Positions 7,375 through 17,786 of a stretch of DNA of 52,807 nt are shown one piece after another (within the stretch, counting starts at the first letter, position 1; each line of letters begins with the position of its first letter). A program made the translations under genes and the position numbers. Source of the DNA: Sphingobacteriales bacterium (GTDB lineage: Bacteria; Bacteroidota; Bacteroidia; CAILMK01; JAAYUY01); the NCBI GenBank assembly GCA_012517435.1, contig JAAYUY010000193.1:1-52807 (forward strand), read 5' to 3'. The notes below the pieces were generated by a model, which worked only from the letters and a program-made list of their open reading frames with translations, ran no database searches and was not told the origin of the DNA.

Positions 7375-10300
7375 ATGAACAAAACAGATGATCATTTTCT
7401 GAAGCTGATTGATAAAGTTCCGGGTGAATACCTGGCTGTCATTAAAACTAAAGAGGAGATTACTTATCAGGAACTAAGGAACCTGTCAAATAAGATTGCC
7501 ATCTATTTGTCTGATTATCTTCATTTTCATCATCGTCTGATTGGAGTGAAAATGCAAAGGGATATTTCTTTGGTGGCAACTATTTATGGAATTATTAAGT
7601 CGGGGAATGCTTACCTCCCGCTTGATTCATCTTACCCTGAACAAAGGCTTGCTTATATGCTTGAAACTTCAGCTTGTGATGTAATCATTACCGATAATAT
7701 CACAAAAAATATTGATATTCAGGGAATAAGCCTGCTTACTTATGATCAGATTGTTTCTGAAGTAAATTCCTTACGGTTAACACCAGAATTTAATTCAGAT
7801 GAACATACACCAACCTATGTTATCTTTACATCAGGTTCAACCGGACACCCGAAAGGAGTGGAAATGCCTTTTGGTGCATTGAATAATCTTATCAGATGGC
7901 AAAACACACAATCACATCCGGGTTTGACCACACTACAGTTTGCCCCAATCAGTTTTGATGTTTCCTTTCAGGAGATCTTTTCCACCTTATCATCCGGTGG
8001 CACACTTGTATTGGCCGATGAAGAAGCTCGCACCAACCCTGAAAAGCTTGCTGAAATCATCACAAACCATAAAGTTGAGCGTCTGTTTCTGCCTTTTATC
8101 GCTCTGCAATTGTTTTCTTCGTATTGTGTTCAGGCAGAAAAGGACTTCCCGTTTTTAAAAGAAGTTATTACCTCTGGTGAAAAGTTAATTATTACCAGTC
8201 AGATCAGGTCATTTTTCAAAAAGAATAAATGCCTTTTGGTCAATCAGTATGGCCCGACTGAGAGCCATGTGGTTACAGCTTATAAATTATTGCCGGAAGA
8301 TGTTGCCATCTGGCCGGAGTTTCCCCCGATAGGTTCTGCAATTGATAACTGTAAAATATTGATTATGAAGGAGGGGGATGAAATGGCTGCAACCAATGAA
8401 GCAGGGGAAATCTACATCGGAGGAAAATGTCTGGCAAATGGCTACATCCATCAGCCTGAGCTGACAGTTGAAAGGTTTGTCATGTTTGATAATGAGAGAT
8501 TCTACAAGTCAGGTGATGTGGGAAAGATGAATGAAAAAGGAGAGATAGAATTTTTAGGGAGGAAAGATGAACAGGTTAAAATTCGCGGTTACCGGATTGA
8601 GCCGGCTGAAATTGAAATCCAACTGGCTGAAGCAGAGGGCGTAAAAGAGGCTGCCGTCAAGCCTTTCATTTCCCCTTCGGGAGTGCAAATGCTGGCAGCC
8701 TTCATAGTCGGAACTCCTGACATTGATCTGCTTAAAATAAAAGCAAAACTGTCTGAAAAACTGCCTGAATACATGATCCCTGCTGTGATGGTGCAGGTCG
8801 AAACACTTCCCAGAACACCTTCCGGTAAAATCGATAAAAAAAGTCTGGAGGTCCCGGTAAATAAACGGACATTGCTAAAAACTGAATATACAGCGCCAAA
8901 AACAGAGACAGAACGTCAACTGGCAGAGCTCTGGAAAACCCTGTTAATGTTGGATGATATTGGAATTCATGATAATGTATTCGATTTAGGTGCCAATTCA
9001 CTTGTATGTATTCAGTTTTCATCACTGTTTGAAGAAATGCACGGTAAAAAACTTCCTGTGGTTAAATTGTATCAATATCCTGCCATTTCAGGACAGGCAG
9101 CGTTTATTGATAATAAAAGACAAAATGAAATTATATCAGAATCGGAAGATGACAAGAAAGAAAAAACTTTTACAGGTGACATTGCAGTAATTGGAATGTC
9201 TCTTCGGGTACCGGGCGCCTCAACCCTTGAGCAATTCTGGAAAAACCTGCTGGAAGGAAGGGAAAGTATCAGCTATTTCAATGATGATCAATTAGATCCT
9301 TCTATTCCTGAACACCTCAGGAAGCATCCTGATTATGTAAAGGCAAGGGGTATCATTGATGATGCACAAAGCTTTGATTATGAATTTTTTGGGATAAATG
9401 AAATGTTGGCACGGCTGATGGACCCCCAGCAGCGTAAATTTCTGGAAGTTGCATGGGAATGCATCGAAAATGCAGGCCTGAACATTGATGATATTAAAAA
9501 GACTACTGCTGTTTTTGCCGGATGTGGAAACAATACATATTTTCTCAATAATGTTTTACCTCATTCAGAATTGATAGAGAAAGCCGGAGATTTTCAGGTG
9601 ATGACTTTGAATGAAAAAGACTACATTGCCACAAAAACGGCCTTTATTCTGGATTTAAAAGGGGTAGCTGTAAGTGTTTATACCGCTTGTTCTACATCTT
9701 TAACAGCCATAGTACAGGCCTGCGAAAGCCTTCGGGCAGGAAGATGCCGGTATGCCCTGGCTGGAGGAAGCTCCATTACTTCTCCTGTCAACAGTGGCTA
9801 CCTGTACAATGAAGGAAGTATGCTCTCAAAAGATGGAAAATGCAGGCCATTTGATGAAGAAGCCTCAGGAACTCCCTTTTCGGATGGGGTCGGGGTGGTC
9901 TTGCTCAAACGTCTCGATGATGCACTGAAAGACAAAGATCATATTTATGCAGTAATAAAAGGGACAGGCATCAACAACGATGGAGGAGGAAAATCAAGTT
10001 TTACGGCTCCTTCGGTTGAAGGTCAGGCTGGCGCCATCTCCATGGCTTTGAAAGATGCCGGTATTGATGCCGATACGGTTTCTTACATTGAAGCCCATGG
10101 CACGGCAACCCCTATCGGAGATCCGATAGAGATGGAGGCTCTGAACATGGTTTACCCGAAAAGAAAAAATAACAAAATCAGGTATATTGGCTCTGTTAAG
10201 AGTAATTTTGGCCATCTAACACCTGCAGCTGGTGTAATAGGGCTGATTAAAACAGCTTTGGCTCTGAAATACAAACAGCTGCCTCCTTCCATCAATTTTA

Positions 10301-13300
10301 ACAAACCCAACCCTGCTATTGATTTTGAGACACATGGATGGAAAGTGGTTGATGGTCTGACAGATTGGGAAAAAGATCCGGTTCCGAAAAGGGCAGGGGT
10401 CAGCTCTTTTGGGGTAGGCGGAACAAATGTACATGTTATTCTTGAAGAGCCACCTGAATTAACTGCTGATAATGAGCAAGTTACGTCCTTACTTTTGCTA
10501 TCGGCAAAAACTGAAAGTGCATTGGATAGAAATATTCAAAGCATCAGAGAATTTATAGGGAATGCTGAAAATCCACCTGTCAGTCATATTGCATATACAC
10601 TTGCTCATGGCAGAAAGCATTTTAGATTCAGACAATTTTTTGTTTATGATGTTGATTTTAAGGATGCTTTCAGTGAAAAAAACCTTTATTCTTCCAAAAA
10701 CCACCTCACTGAGATACCTCAGGGACTTGTGTTCATGTTTCCCGGGCAAGGTTCCCAATATCCGGGAATGGGAAGATATCTCTATGAAAATCTGGATTAT
10801 TTTAAAAATGAATTTGACAGATGCATTGAACTGGCAGAAAAATATGGATTACCGGATCTGAAGGAAGTCATCTTTGCTGACCACAGCGTTGAGGCGGCAG
10901 AAAAACTTAAAAACACCAGATATACTCAGCCGGCTTTGTTTGTTCTGGAATATTGCCTCTCCCGCCTGATCATGAATAATGGCATTTTTCCGGATGCTTT
11001 GGCAGGACATAGCATTGGTGAATTTACGGCAGCCTGTCTGGCAGGGGTTTTCAGTGTGGAAGATGCGATGAAAATGGTCATAAGCCGGGCCATGATGATG
11101 GAAAAAATGCCTTCAGGCCTGATGTTGTCTGTTAGATCAGAAGTTTCCGGCATCGAAAAATTTCTCAACGATAAAGTGAATCTGGCTGTTGTAAATACCA
11201 GTCAATCAGTTGTGTTATCAGGACCAAAAGAAGATATTTCAATGCTTGCTGAGGTGATGAAAAAAGAAGGGATTGCCTGTACAATATTGCAAACTTCTCA
11301 TGCTTTTCATTCATGGATGATGGAGCCGGTTTTGGATTCATTCAGGAAGGTGGTAGAGTCAGTCAGCTTTTCAATTCCAAGAATACCAATTGTTTCAACA
11401 GTCAGTGGAACATGGCTGTCTGACTATCAGGCAGTAAATCCAGAATATTGGGTCCGGCATCTGCGCGAAACAGTCCAGTTTGCCGGAGCGATAAATACTG
11501 TTGCCAATGAAGGAATGTATTGTTTTGTTGAGATTGGTCCTCGAAATGTCCTTTCTTCCCTTGTCCGGCAGCAGTTGCGGGAACCTTCAATACCTGTATT
11601 CAGGTCACTTGGTGATGAATCCGGTAAAAATGAGTACTTCAGTTTATTGAAACTATACGGAAATCTTTGGTTAAATGGAATTACTCCTGATCTGACCAAA
11701 CTTTTTCCTCATGAAAAATACAGGAAAATACCTCTGCCTCCTTATTCTTTTGAAAAAACATATTGTTGGCTGGAAGCTGTACCATTTAAAGTTAATAAAA
11801 TCAGTGAGCCCGACACTGAAGCAGTTCTTCCTGAAATTCAGACTGAGGATACCCAACAGCCTGATATGGAGGATTTTGTCAGAAATATACTGGAAGAGTC
11901 ATCAGGCATCAGCCTGAAAGGATTTTACAGGCAGACTGCATTTGCTGATATAGGCCTCGATTCCCTGTTTCTGACCCAAATAGCCCTGAGTATTCAGAAA
12001 AAAACAGGTATTAAAGTTACTTTTCGCCAGCTGAATGAGGAATTGGGCTCTATCGGAGGTCTTACTGACTATCTGATTGAAAAGATGGCTGCAGTCAAGC
12101 CGGTTGTTCAAAAGGAGGGAGTGGCTGATATAAAAATCTCTGCTGAAAAAGAAGAAAGAAAGCCATTTGGTGCTATTGCACGTATCGAAACAAAGAAGGT
12201 GACTGCCATTCCGGCAAGTATTGAAAAATTTCTGACTGACTTTATACAGAAATATAATGCAAAAACCAGATTATCAAAGGAATACACGCAAAAGTTCAGG
12301 AAATACCTTGCCGATCCGAGGGTTGTAACCGGTTTTAAGCCGCATATCAAGGAAATAGTTTATCAGGTTGTGGTTAAAAGGTCAAAAGGTTGCCGGCTGT
12401 ACGACCTGGATGGAAATGAATATATTGATATCCTGAATGGTTTTGGATCAAATTTCTTTGGATATGCGCATCCTGAGGTTACACGCAGTATAAGAAAAAT
12501 AGCCAGAAATGGGTACGAAATAGGTCCGCAGCATCATTTGGCAGGAGAGGTGGCAAAAATGATTTGTGATTTGACAGGAAATGAAAGGGCAGCTCTGTGT
12601 AATACAGGTTCAGAAGCTGTTCTGGGCGTGCTCAGAATTGCCAGAACAGTTACCGGAAAAAACAAAGTAGTCATGTTTAATGGTTCATATCATGGAATCA
12701 ATGATGAAGTAATTGTCAGAGGAGGAAAAGAGCTCCATTCTTATCCTGCTGCTCCGGGTGTACCACCGGAAGCTGTTCAGAATGCTATTGTGCTTGATTA
12801 TGGCGAGCAACAATCTCTTCAGACAATTGCAGGAATGGCAGATGAAGTCGCTGCTGTTTTGGTTGAACCCGTTCAAAGCAGGCGACCTGAATTTCAACCG
12901 TTTGAATTTCTGAAAGAGCTAAAAAAGATATGTGATGAAAAGGGGATAGTCCTGATCTTTGATGAAGTCATTACAGGCTTCAGGTCGCATCCTGCCGGTA
13001 TTCAGGGAATTACGGGAATCAGGGCAGATCTGGTTACATATGGAAAGGTGCCCGGAGGAGGAATGCCCATTGGTATTATGTCGGGAAAAGCTGAAATGAT
13101 GGATGCACTGGATGGAGGTTTCTGGACTTTCGGTGATGACAGCAAGCCTGAAAAAGGAGTAACCTATTTTGCCGGCACCTTTGTCAGACATCCTCTCACA
13201 CTCGCAGCGGCTTATTCGTCTCTCACTTATTTAAAAAAGGGAGGACCTGCTCTTCAGGAAAGTTTAAATAAGTTGACAAAAAGATTGGCTGATGAATTGA

Positions 13301-13683
13301 ATTTGATGTTGAAGAGAAAAAGTATTCCTTTGAAAATCAATTACTTTTCATCTTTATTCAGGCCTGTTTTTACTGAGGAATTGCCTTTTACCGAATTGCT
13401 GTATCCGTTGCTTCGTTTTCATGGCGTGCATATTCTGGAAGGATTTCCCTGTTTTCTGACCCTGGCCCACCATGAAAAGGATATTGATAAGATTATCAGT
13501 GCTTTTGATTTAAGTCTGGATGAAATGTTAAAAGCCGGAATATTTGAACAAAAAGCTTCAGATAAAAGATTTCTTGGTGAACCACCTGTCCCCGGAGCAA
13601 GGTTAGGGAAAGACCCCGAGGGAAATCCGGGTTGGTATATCCCTGATCCTGAGAAACCGGGAAGTTTTCTGAAGCTGGTCTGA
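7375..13683 (+). CDS. Hybrid NRPS/PKS megasynthase: A-PCP-KS-AT-ACP-aminotransferase
   Basis: This 2102-residue starter and extension module begins with an adenylation domain: FTSGSTGHPKG near 150, NQYGPTE near 290, YKSGDV near 377, PSGKIDK near 482. A PCP follows with phosphopantetheine Ser542 (LGANSL). The ketosynthase starts near 602 and has Cys772 (TACSTSL), His908 (EAHGTA) and His947 (KSNFGH). The acyltransferase has Ser1213 (GHSIGE) and a HAFH motif at 1309, the malonyl-type signature. The ACP has Ser1530 (GLDSL). The last domain is a class III PLP aminotransferase with likely Schiff-base Lys1891 (YGKVPGGGMPIG). No KR, DH or ER lies between AT and ACP, so the beta-ketone is left for transamination, as in MycA/ItuA- and McyE-type enzymes. 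The pocket reads by eye D-V-Q-F-I-S-Q-V-V, proline-like. ATG 7375 is preferred over TTG 7342. Confidence 0.93.
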   Translation: MNKTDDHFLKLIDKVPGEYLAVIKTKEEITYQELRNLSNKIAIYLSDYLHFHHRLIGVKMQRDISLVATIYGIIKSGNAYLPLDSSYPEQRLAYMLETSACDVIITDNITKNIDIQGISLLTYDQIVSEVNSLRLTPEFNSDEHTPTYVIFTSGSTGHPKGVEMPFGALNNLIRWQNTQSHPGLTTLQFAPISFDVSFQEIFSTLSSGGTLVLADEEARTNPEKLAEIITNHKVERLFLPFIALQLFSSYCVQAEKDFPFLKEVITSGEKLIITSQIRSFFKKNKCLLVNQYGPTESHVVTAYKLLPEDVAIWPEFPPIGSAIDNCKILIMKEGDEMAATNEAGEIYIGGKCLANGYIHQPELTVERFVMFDNERFYKSGDVGKMNEKGEIEFLGRKDEQVKIRGYRIEPAEIEIQLAEAEGVKEAAVKPFISPSGVQMLAAFIVGTPDIDLLKIKAKLSEKLPEYMIPAVMVQVETLPRTPSGKIDKKSLEVPVNKRTLLKTEYTAPKTETERQLAELWKTLLMLDDIGIHDNVFDLGANSLVCIQFSSLFEEMHGKKLPVVKLYQYPAISGQAAFIDNKRQNEIISESEDDKKEKTFTGDIAVIGMSLRVPGASTLEQFWKNLLEGRESISYFNDDQLDPSIPEHLRKHPDYVKARGIIDDAQSFDYEFFGINEMLARLMDPQQRKFLEVAWECIENAGLNIDDIKKTTAVFAGCGNNTYFLNNVLPHSELIEKAGDFQVMTLNEKDYIATKTAFILDLKGVAVSVYTACSTSLTAIVQACESLRAGRCRYALAGGSSITSPVNSGYLYNEGSMLSKDGKCRPFDEEASGTPFSDGVGVVLLKRLDDALKDKDHIYAVIKGTGINNDGGGKSSFTAPSVEGQAGAISMALKDAGIDADTVSYIEAHGTATPIGDPIEMEALNMVYPKRKNNKIRYIGSVKSNFGHLTPAAGVIGLIKTALALKYKQLPPSINFNKPNPAIDFETHGWKVVDGLTDWEKDPVPKRAGVSSFGVGGTNVHVILEEPPELTADNEQVTSLLLLSAKTESALDRNIQSIREFIGNAENPPVSHIAYTLAHGRKHFRFRQFFVYDVDFKDAFSEKNLYSSKNHLTEIPQGLVFMFPGQGSQYPGMGRYLYENLDYFKNEFDRCIELAEKYGLPDLKEVIFADHSVEAAEKLKNTRYTQPALFVLEYCLSRLIMNNGIFPDALAGHSIGEFTAACLAGVFSVEDAMKMVISRAMMMEKMPSGLMLSVRSEVSGIEKFLNDKVNLAVVNTSQSVVLSGPKEDISMLAEVMKKEGIACTILQTSHAFHSWMMEPVLDSFRKVVESVSFSIPRIPIVSTVSGTWLSDYQAVNPEYWVRHLRETVQFAGAINTVANEGMYCFVEIGPRNVLSSLVRQQLREPSIPVFRSLGDESGKNEYFSLLKLYGNLWLNGITPDLTKLFPHEKYRKIPLPPYSFEKTYCWLEAVPFKVNKISEPDTEAVLPEIQTEDTQQPDMEDFVRNILEESSGISLKGFYRQTAFADIGLDSLFLTQIALSIQKKTGIKVTFRQLNEELGSIGGLTDYLIEKMAAVKPVVQKEGVADIKISAEKEERKPFGAIARIETKKVTAIPASIEKFLTDFIQKYNAKTRLSKEYTQKFRKYLADPRVVTGFKPHIKEIVYQVVVKRSKGCRLYDLDGNEYIDILNGFGSNFFGYAHPEVTRSIRKIARNGYEIGPQHHLAGEVAKMICDLTGNERAALCNTGSEAVLGVLRIARTVTGKNKVVMFNGSYHGINDEVIVRGGKELHSYPAAPGVPPEAVQNAIVLDYGEQQSLQTIAGMADEVAAVLVEPVQSRRPEFQPFEFLKELKKICDEKGIVLIFDEVITGFRSHPAGIQGITGIRADLVTYGKVPGGGMPIGIMSGKAEMMDALDGGFWTFGDDSKPEKGVTYFAGTFVRHPLTLAAAYSSLTYLKKGGPALQESLNKLTKRLADELNLMLKRKSIPLKINYFSSLFRPVFTEELPFTELLYPLLRFHGVHILEGFPCFLTLAHHEKDIDKIISAFDLSLDEMLKAGIFEQKASDKRFLGEPPVPGARLGKDPEGNPGWYIPDPEKPGSFLKLV

Positions 13684-13710
13684 AACGAAAATTGAGGATT
13701 AAACTAAAAT

Positions 13711-13752
13711 ATGTATCATTGCACATTGCTTAAAATTGCTGAATTTTTGTAA
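13711..13752 (+). other. Possible 13-codon leader ORF before the second NRPS gene
   Basis: ATG at 13711 opens a 13-residue frame (MYHCTLLKIAEFL) ending with TAA at 13750-13752, two bases before the TTG start of the next NRPS gene. It lies in the 71-base gap between the two megasynthase genes. Because the main gene lacks an ATG, re-initiation from this mini-ORF is possible. It may equally be chance. Confidence 0.2.
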
Positions 13753-13754
13753 AA

Positions 13755-16700
13755 TTGAGGGAATATCAGTCAGTTGAATACAATCCATTTGCAGGAGAGG
13801 ATTTGCCTTTGTGGTGTCCTTTGACGGAATCGCAGAAAGAAATATGGTATTCAACCCTACTTGGAAACGATGCCAATTGTGCCTATAATGAATGTATTGG
13901 TCTGGATTTATATGGAGAGCTGAATGTCTCTTTTTTTGAAAAAGCTGTCAGAAAAACTTTTCTCCGGCATGATTCATTAAGGGCTTTTTTTGATGTTGAC
14001 GGAGAAAAAATGTTTTTTTCATCTGATAGTGAAATAAAAATAAATTACATTGATTTTTCGGGAACAGATGAAGAACAACAGCAAATTGCTTCAAAAGATT
14101 TACTGAATGAAAGGGTTTTAACTCCGTTTGAACTTTCCCAGTATCCGCTTTTCCGCATTGATTTAATTACCTTTAGCCCCCGGCATCACTTGTTTATCCT
14201 GACTATTCACCATATCATTTGTGATGGATGGTCGCTTGGAGTAATCGTTAAAGAATTATCGCAGTTCTATACGGCCATGGTAAAGGAGCAGAATTTGAAA
14301 TTGCTTCCTGCTTCGCAATTTTATACATTTTCCCATGAAACTGAAGTTTTTTATGATTCACATGAATTTCAGCAAGTTGAAAACTTTTGGTTGAGACAAT
14401 TTGAGCACCATATCCCCATATTAGATCTACCTGTTGAATTCCCCCGGCCAACCATCAGAACTTTTAAAGGGAACAGGGTGGATATTCTTGTTCCTGATAA
14501 AATTAATTTGTTACTGAAAAATACTGCTATCAGGTATAATGTAACTTATGTGAACCTGATGCTGGCACTTTTTGAAGCATTTTTGTCGAGAATAACCGGA
14601 CAACAGGAAATACTGGTCGGCCTTCCGGCTGCTTCCCAGGCTGTTTTGGGAAAATACGATCTTGTCGGACATTGTGTGAATTTATTGCCTGTTTTAAGTA
14701 AAACAGATGACCAAAGTTTTGAAAATTTTCTGGCTAAACGTAAAAAGTATTTAATTGAAGCACTTGATAACCAGCGCATTACATTTGGCAGGCTACTGAA
14801 AAAACTTAAAATTGAACGTGATTTTTCCAGGGTGCCTTTTATTCCTGCAGTATTTAATGTGGATATGGGCATTGATGAAGGAGTTTATTTTGAAGGCATC
14901 ACTCATAAACTGGTCTCCAACCCGAGAAAAGCAGAAAACTTCGAATTGTTTTTAAACATCACAGGATCTGAAAATGAAGTAATTCTCGAATTTTCCTATA
15001 ATATTTCACTGTTCAGTGAAGAGCGCATCAGACAAATGGCCGAGGAATTTTTAGTTTTTTGCAGGTCGGCATGTGAGAATCCTTCAGCCATGATACATGA
15101 ATTGGATATTTTGCCGGAATGGGAAAAAAAACTGGTAACAGAAGAGTGGTGTTGCCGGTATACTGACTATCCGAGGGATAAAACCGTGCATCAGCTATTT
15201 GAAGAAATTGCGGCTCAGTATCCTGATAAAATTGCTTTGGTTGAAGAAGGGAAGGTGCTCACATACAGGGAGTTAAATGAGAAATCCAACCAAGTGGCTC
15301 ATTTTTTAATCAGCCTTGGAATCAGGCCTGCTTCCCAGATTGCTGTTTGCCTTCATTCATCGTTTGATCTAATTATTTCTGTTTTGGCTGTATTAAAAAC
15401 GGGTAGTTCCTATGTTCCGGTTCCTACCGATTATCCGGAATTCAGGCTTAAACATATTCTGAAAGAAACCCAACTTAACATTTTTATTAAAACAAAAGCA
15501 TTTCAGCCGGAAATACTTAAAAACATTGATTATCTGGAAATCAATACAGACGAACTACCTGATCTGACACCATTTCCGGTGACAGCTGTTTCTGCAGAAG
15601 CAGATCCGCTTAGCCAGGCTTATATCATGTTTACTTCAGGATCAACCGGAGAACCAAAAGGAGTTTGTATTCCACACAGGGCAATCGTCAGATTGGTTAA
15701 AAACACTGATTATATTGAATTTACTGATGATCTTGTATTTCTGCAGGCCTCAAATATCGGATTTGATGCTTCAACTTTTGAAATCTGGGGTAGCCTGCTC
15801 AACGGATGCACCCTTGTTTTGATGCCGCCAGCTAAAAAGAGCCTCTCAGAACTTGCAGACGCTATTGTGAAAAATCGGGTGAATATTCTATGGCTTACTT
15901 CCGGCTTATTTTCGCTGATGGTTGACCATGAAATTGATTCACTCACAGGGCTGAAATATCTGCTTGCCGGAGGAGATGTACTTTCTGTCCCTCACGTGCT
16001 GAAAGCACTGGGAATACTTGGACCGGGTAAAATAATCAATGGATACGGACCAACGGAAAACACGACCTTTACAACTACCTTTCAGGTTAATGAAGCCAGT
16101 CAGATTGTGAACAGTGTTCCTATTGGTAAACCTGTCTGCAACTCAGGTGTATATATTCTTGATAATCATCTACATCCTGTTCCTGTTGGTGTTAAGGGAG
16201 AGCTTTATACCGGAGGCGATGGACTTGCCTTATGCTATCTGAATAACCCTGAACTGACTGCAAAAAAGTTTATTCCTAATCCTTTCTCGGCTGATCAGAA
16301 TGACAGATTGTATAAAACAGGGGACATTGTGAGATGGAGAAGTGATGGAAATATTGAATTTATCAGTCGCTATGATGAACAGGTTAAAATCAGGGGATTC
16401 AGGGTTGAACCAAATGAAATTGAAAAAAATATTCTGCAGTTTCAGGAAGTTTTATCCTGTGCCGTTGTGGTCAAAGGGGAAGATGCGATAAATAAAAAGC
16501 TTATTGCTTATGTGGTTTTTAAAAATAATCAGGCAAATGAAAATGATTTGAGGGAATATCTTGCAACCCGTTTACCCGACTACATGATCCCCTCATTGTT
16601 TGTCAGATTAGATAAGCTTCCGCTTAATGAACAGGGAAAAGTTGACAAAAACAGTCTGTTGGCTGAAAAAATTGTTGTTCAGGAAAAAGGAAAACCCATT

Positions 16701-17786
16701 GCACCGGTCAGTAAAATTGAGAAGAAAATCAGCGAAATCTGGATGAATCATCTGGGTATAAACGAAATCAGCATCACAGATAATTTCTTTCACTTAGGAG
16801 GCAATTCACTGGTGGCTGTACAGATTCTGGCTGAAATTGAGAAACATTTTTTCATTAAGTTACCATTAGCTGTATTTTTTGAAAATTCAACCATCCGAAG
16901 TTTAGCCAAAGTGGTTGCTTCCAAGGCAGAAGCTGTGTCGTGGCAGCCGCTGGTTCCCCTGAATGCAAAAGGAACCAAAACCCCTCTTTTTCTTGTTCAT
17001 GGGGCAGGTATGAATGTCGTTCTGTTTGAAGCATTGGGCAAAAACTTATCTTCTGACCAACCTGTTTATGCACTTCAGGCGAAAGGGCTGGATGGAAAAT
17101 CCGAACCTCCTGAATCTATTCAGGATATGGCCAGTTATTATATATCTCAAATCATTCAGGTTTGCCCCGAAGGCCCTTATTCTATTGCCGGATACAGTCT
17201 GGGAGGATATATTGCCTACGAAATGGCACAGCAACTTACCAGAATGGAAAAAGAGGTCAGATTTTTAGGTGTTTTTGATACAGATTCTTACATCAATGGC
17301 TTTTATTTTATTCCTGAGAATGCAGGGTTTCTGGAAAAAATGATTCTTTTTCTTTTTCATCATTTCTGCCGCATTATTTTTCTATCTGGTGTTTTCTTCA
17401 GACAACCCTTACATTTTTTAGCCGAAAAGAAGAGAGTGCTTGCCATGAAGTTAAAACAAAAAAGATATGCGAGGTTGAAGCAATCAAATGTTTCTCAGGT
17501 ATTTGAAAACCCAATGGAAAAAATTGAACAGGCGGGAATTCATGCATTGTCAAAATATGAAATTCAGGAATATCAGGGCGATTTGTATCTGTTTAAGGCA
17601 AAAAACCAGACGTACTATATTGCTGACAGTAAATATTATGGCTGGAAAAGGTACGTAAAGGGGAATGTCTATTCCATAACAATTCCCGGAGACCATGCCG
17701 ATATGTTTAGTCCGCCCAATGACGCTTATTTTGCTTCTGTTTTACAGGATTGCCTGAATCAGGTGAATAAAAAGAAACATGGGTGA
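13755..17786 (+). CDS. Nonribosomal peptide synthetase: C-A-PCP-TE termination module
   Basis: This 1343-residue second megasynthase opens with a condensation domain whose HHxxxDG active site begins at His152 (HHIICDGWS). The adenylation domain has FTSGSTGEPKG near 628, Asp671 in GFDASTFE, NGYGPTEN, YKTGD and a final NEQGKVDK. The PCP has Ser1018 (LGGNSL). A type I thioesterase ends the protein with Ser1148 (GYSLGG) and His1314 (PGDHADM). The pocket reads D-A-F-W-L-G-G-T-F(-K), nearly identical to the classic valine code (DAFWIGGTFK), so Val or a close aliphatic is predicted. It should condense the beta-amino acyl chain from the upstream protein with this residue, then hydrolyse or cyclise it. 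The start is TTG at 13755: an in-frame TGA lies at 13740-13742 and no in-frame ATG lies between. Its stop overlaps the PPTase start. Confidence 0.93.
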   Translation: MREYQSVEYNPFAGEDLPLWCPLTESQKEIWYSTLLGNDANCAYNECIGLDLYGELNVSFFEKAVRKTFLRHDSLRAFFDVDGEKMFFSSDSEIKINYIDFSGTDEEQQQIASKDLLNERVLTPFELSQYPLFRIDLITFSPRHHLFILTIHHIICDGWSLGVIVKELSQFYTAMVKEQNLKLLPASQFYTFSHETEVFYDSHEFQQVENFWLRQFEHHIPILDLPVEFPRPTIRTFKGNRVDILVPDKINLLLKNTAIRYNVTYVNLMLALFEAFLSRITGQQEILVGLPAASQAVLGKYDLVGHCVNLLPVLSKTDDQSFENFLAKRKKYLIEALDNQRITFGRLLKKLKIERDFSRVPFIPAVFNVDMGIDEGVYFEGITHKLVSNPRKAENFELFLNITGSENEVILEFSYNISLFSEERIRQMAEEFLVFCRSACENPSAMIHELDILPEWEKKLVTEEWCCRYTDYPRDKTVHQLFEEIAAQYPDKIALVEEGKVLTYRELNEKSNQVAHFLISLGIRPASQIAVCLHSSFDLIISVLAVLKTGSSYVPVPTDYPEFRLKHILKETQLNIFIKTKAFQPEILKNIDYLEINTDELPDLTPFPVTAVSAEADPLSQAYIMFTSGSTGEPKGVCIPHRAIVRLVKNTDYIEFTDDLVFLQASNIGFDASTFEIWGSLLNGCTLVLMPPAKKSLSELADAIVKNRVNILWLTSGLFSLMVDHEIDSLTGLKYLLAGGDVLSVPHVLKALGILGPGKIINGYGPTENTTFTTTFQVNEASQIVNSVPIGKPVCNSGVYILDNHLHPVPVGVKGELYTGGDGLALCYLNNPELTAKKFIPNPFSADQNDRLYKTGDIVRWRSDGNIEFISRYDEQVKIRGFRVEPNEIEKNILQFQEVLSCAVVVKGEDAINKKLIAYVVFKNNQANENDLREYLATRLPDYMIPSLFVRLDKLPLNEQGKVDKNSLLAEKIVVQEKGKPIAPVSKIEKKISEIWMNHLGINEISITDNFFHLGGNSLVAVQILAEIEKHFFIKLPLAVFFENSTIRSLAKVVASKAEAVSWQPLVPLNAKGTKTPLFLVHGAGMNVVLFEALGKNLSSDQPVYALQAKGLDGKSEPPESIQDMASYYISQIIQVCPEGPYSIAGYSLGGYIAYEMAQQLTRMEKEVRFLGVFDTDSYINGFYFIPENAGFLEKMILFLFHHFCRIIFLSGVFFRQPLHFLAEKKRVLAMKLKQKRYARLKQSNVSQVFENPMEKIEQAGIHALSKYEIQEYQGDLYLFKAKNQTYYIADSKYYGWKRYVKGNVYSITIPGDHADMFSPPNDAYFASVLQDCLNQVNKKKHG

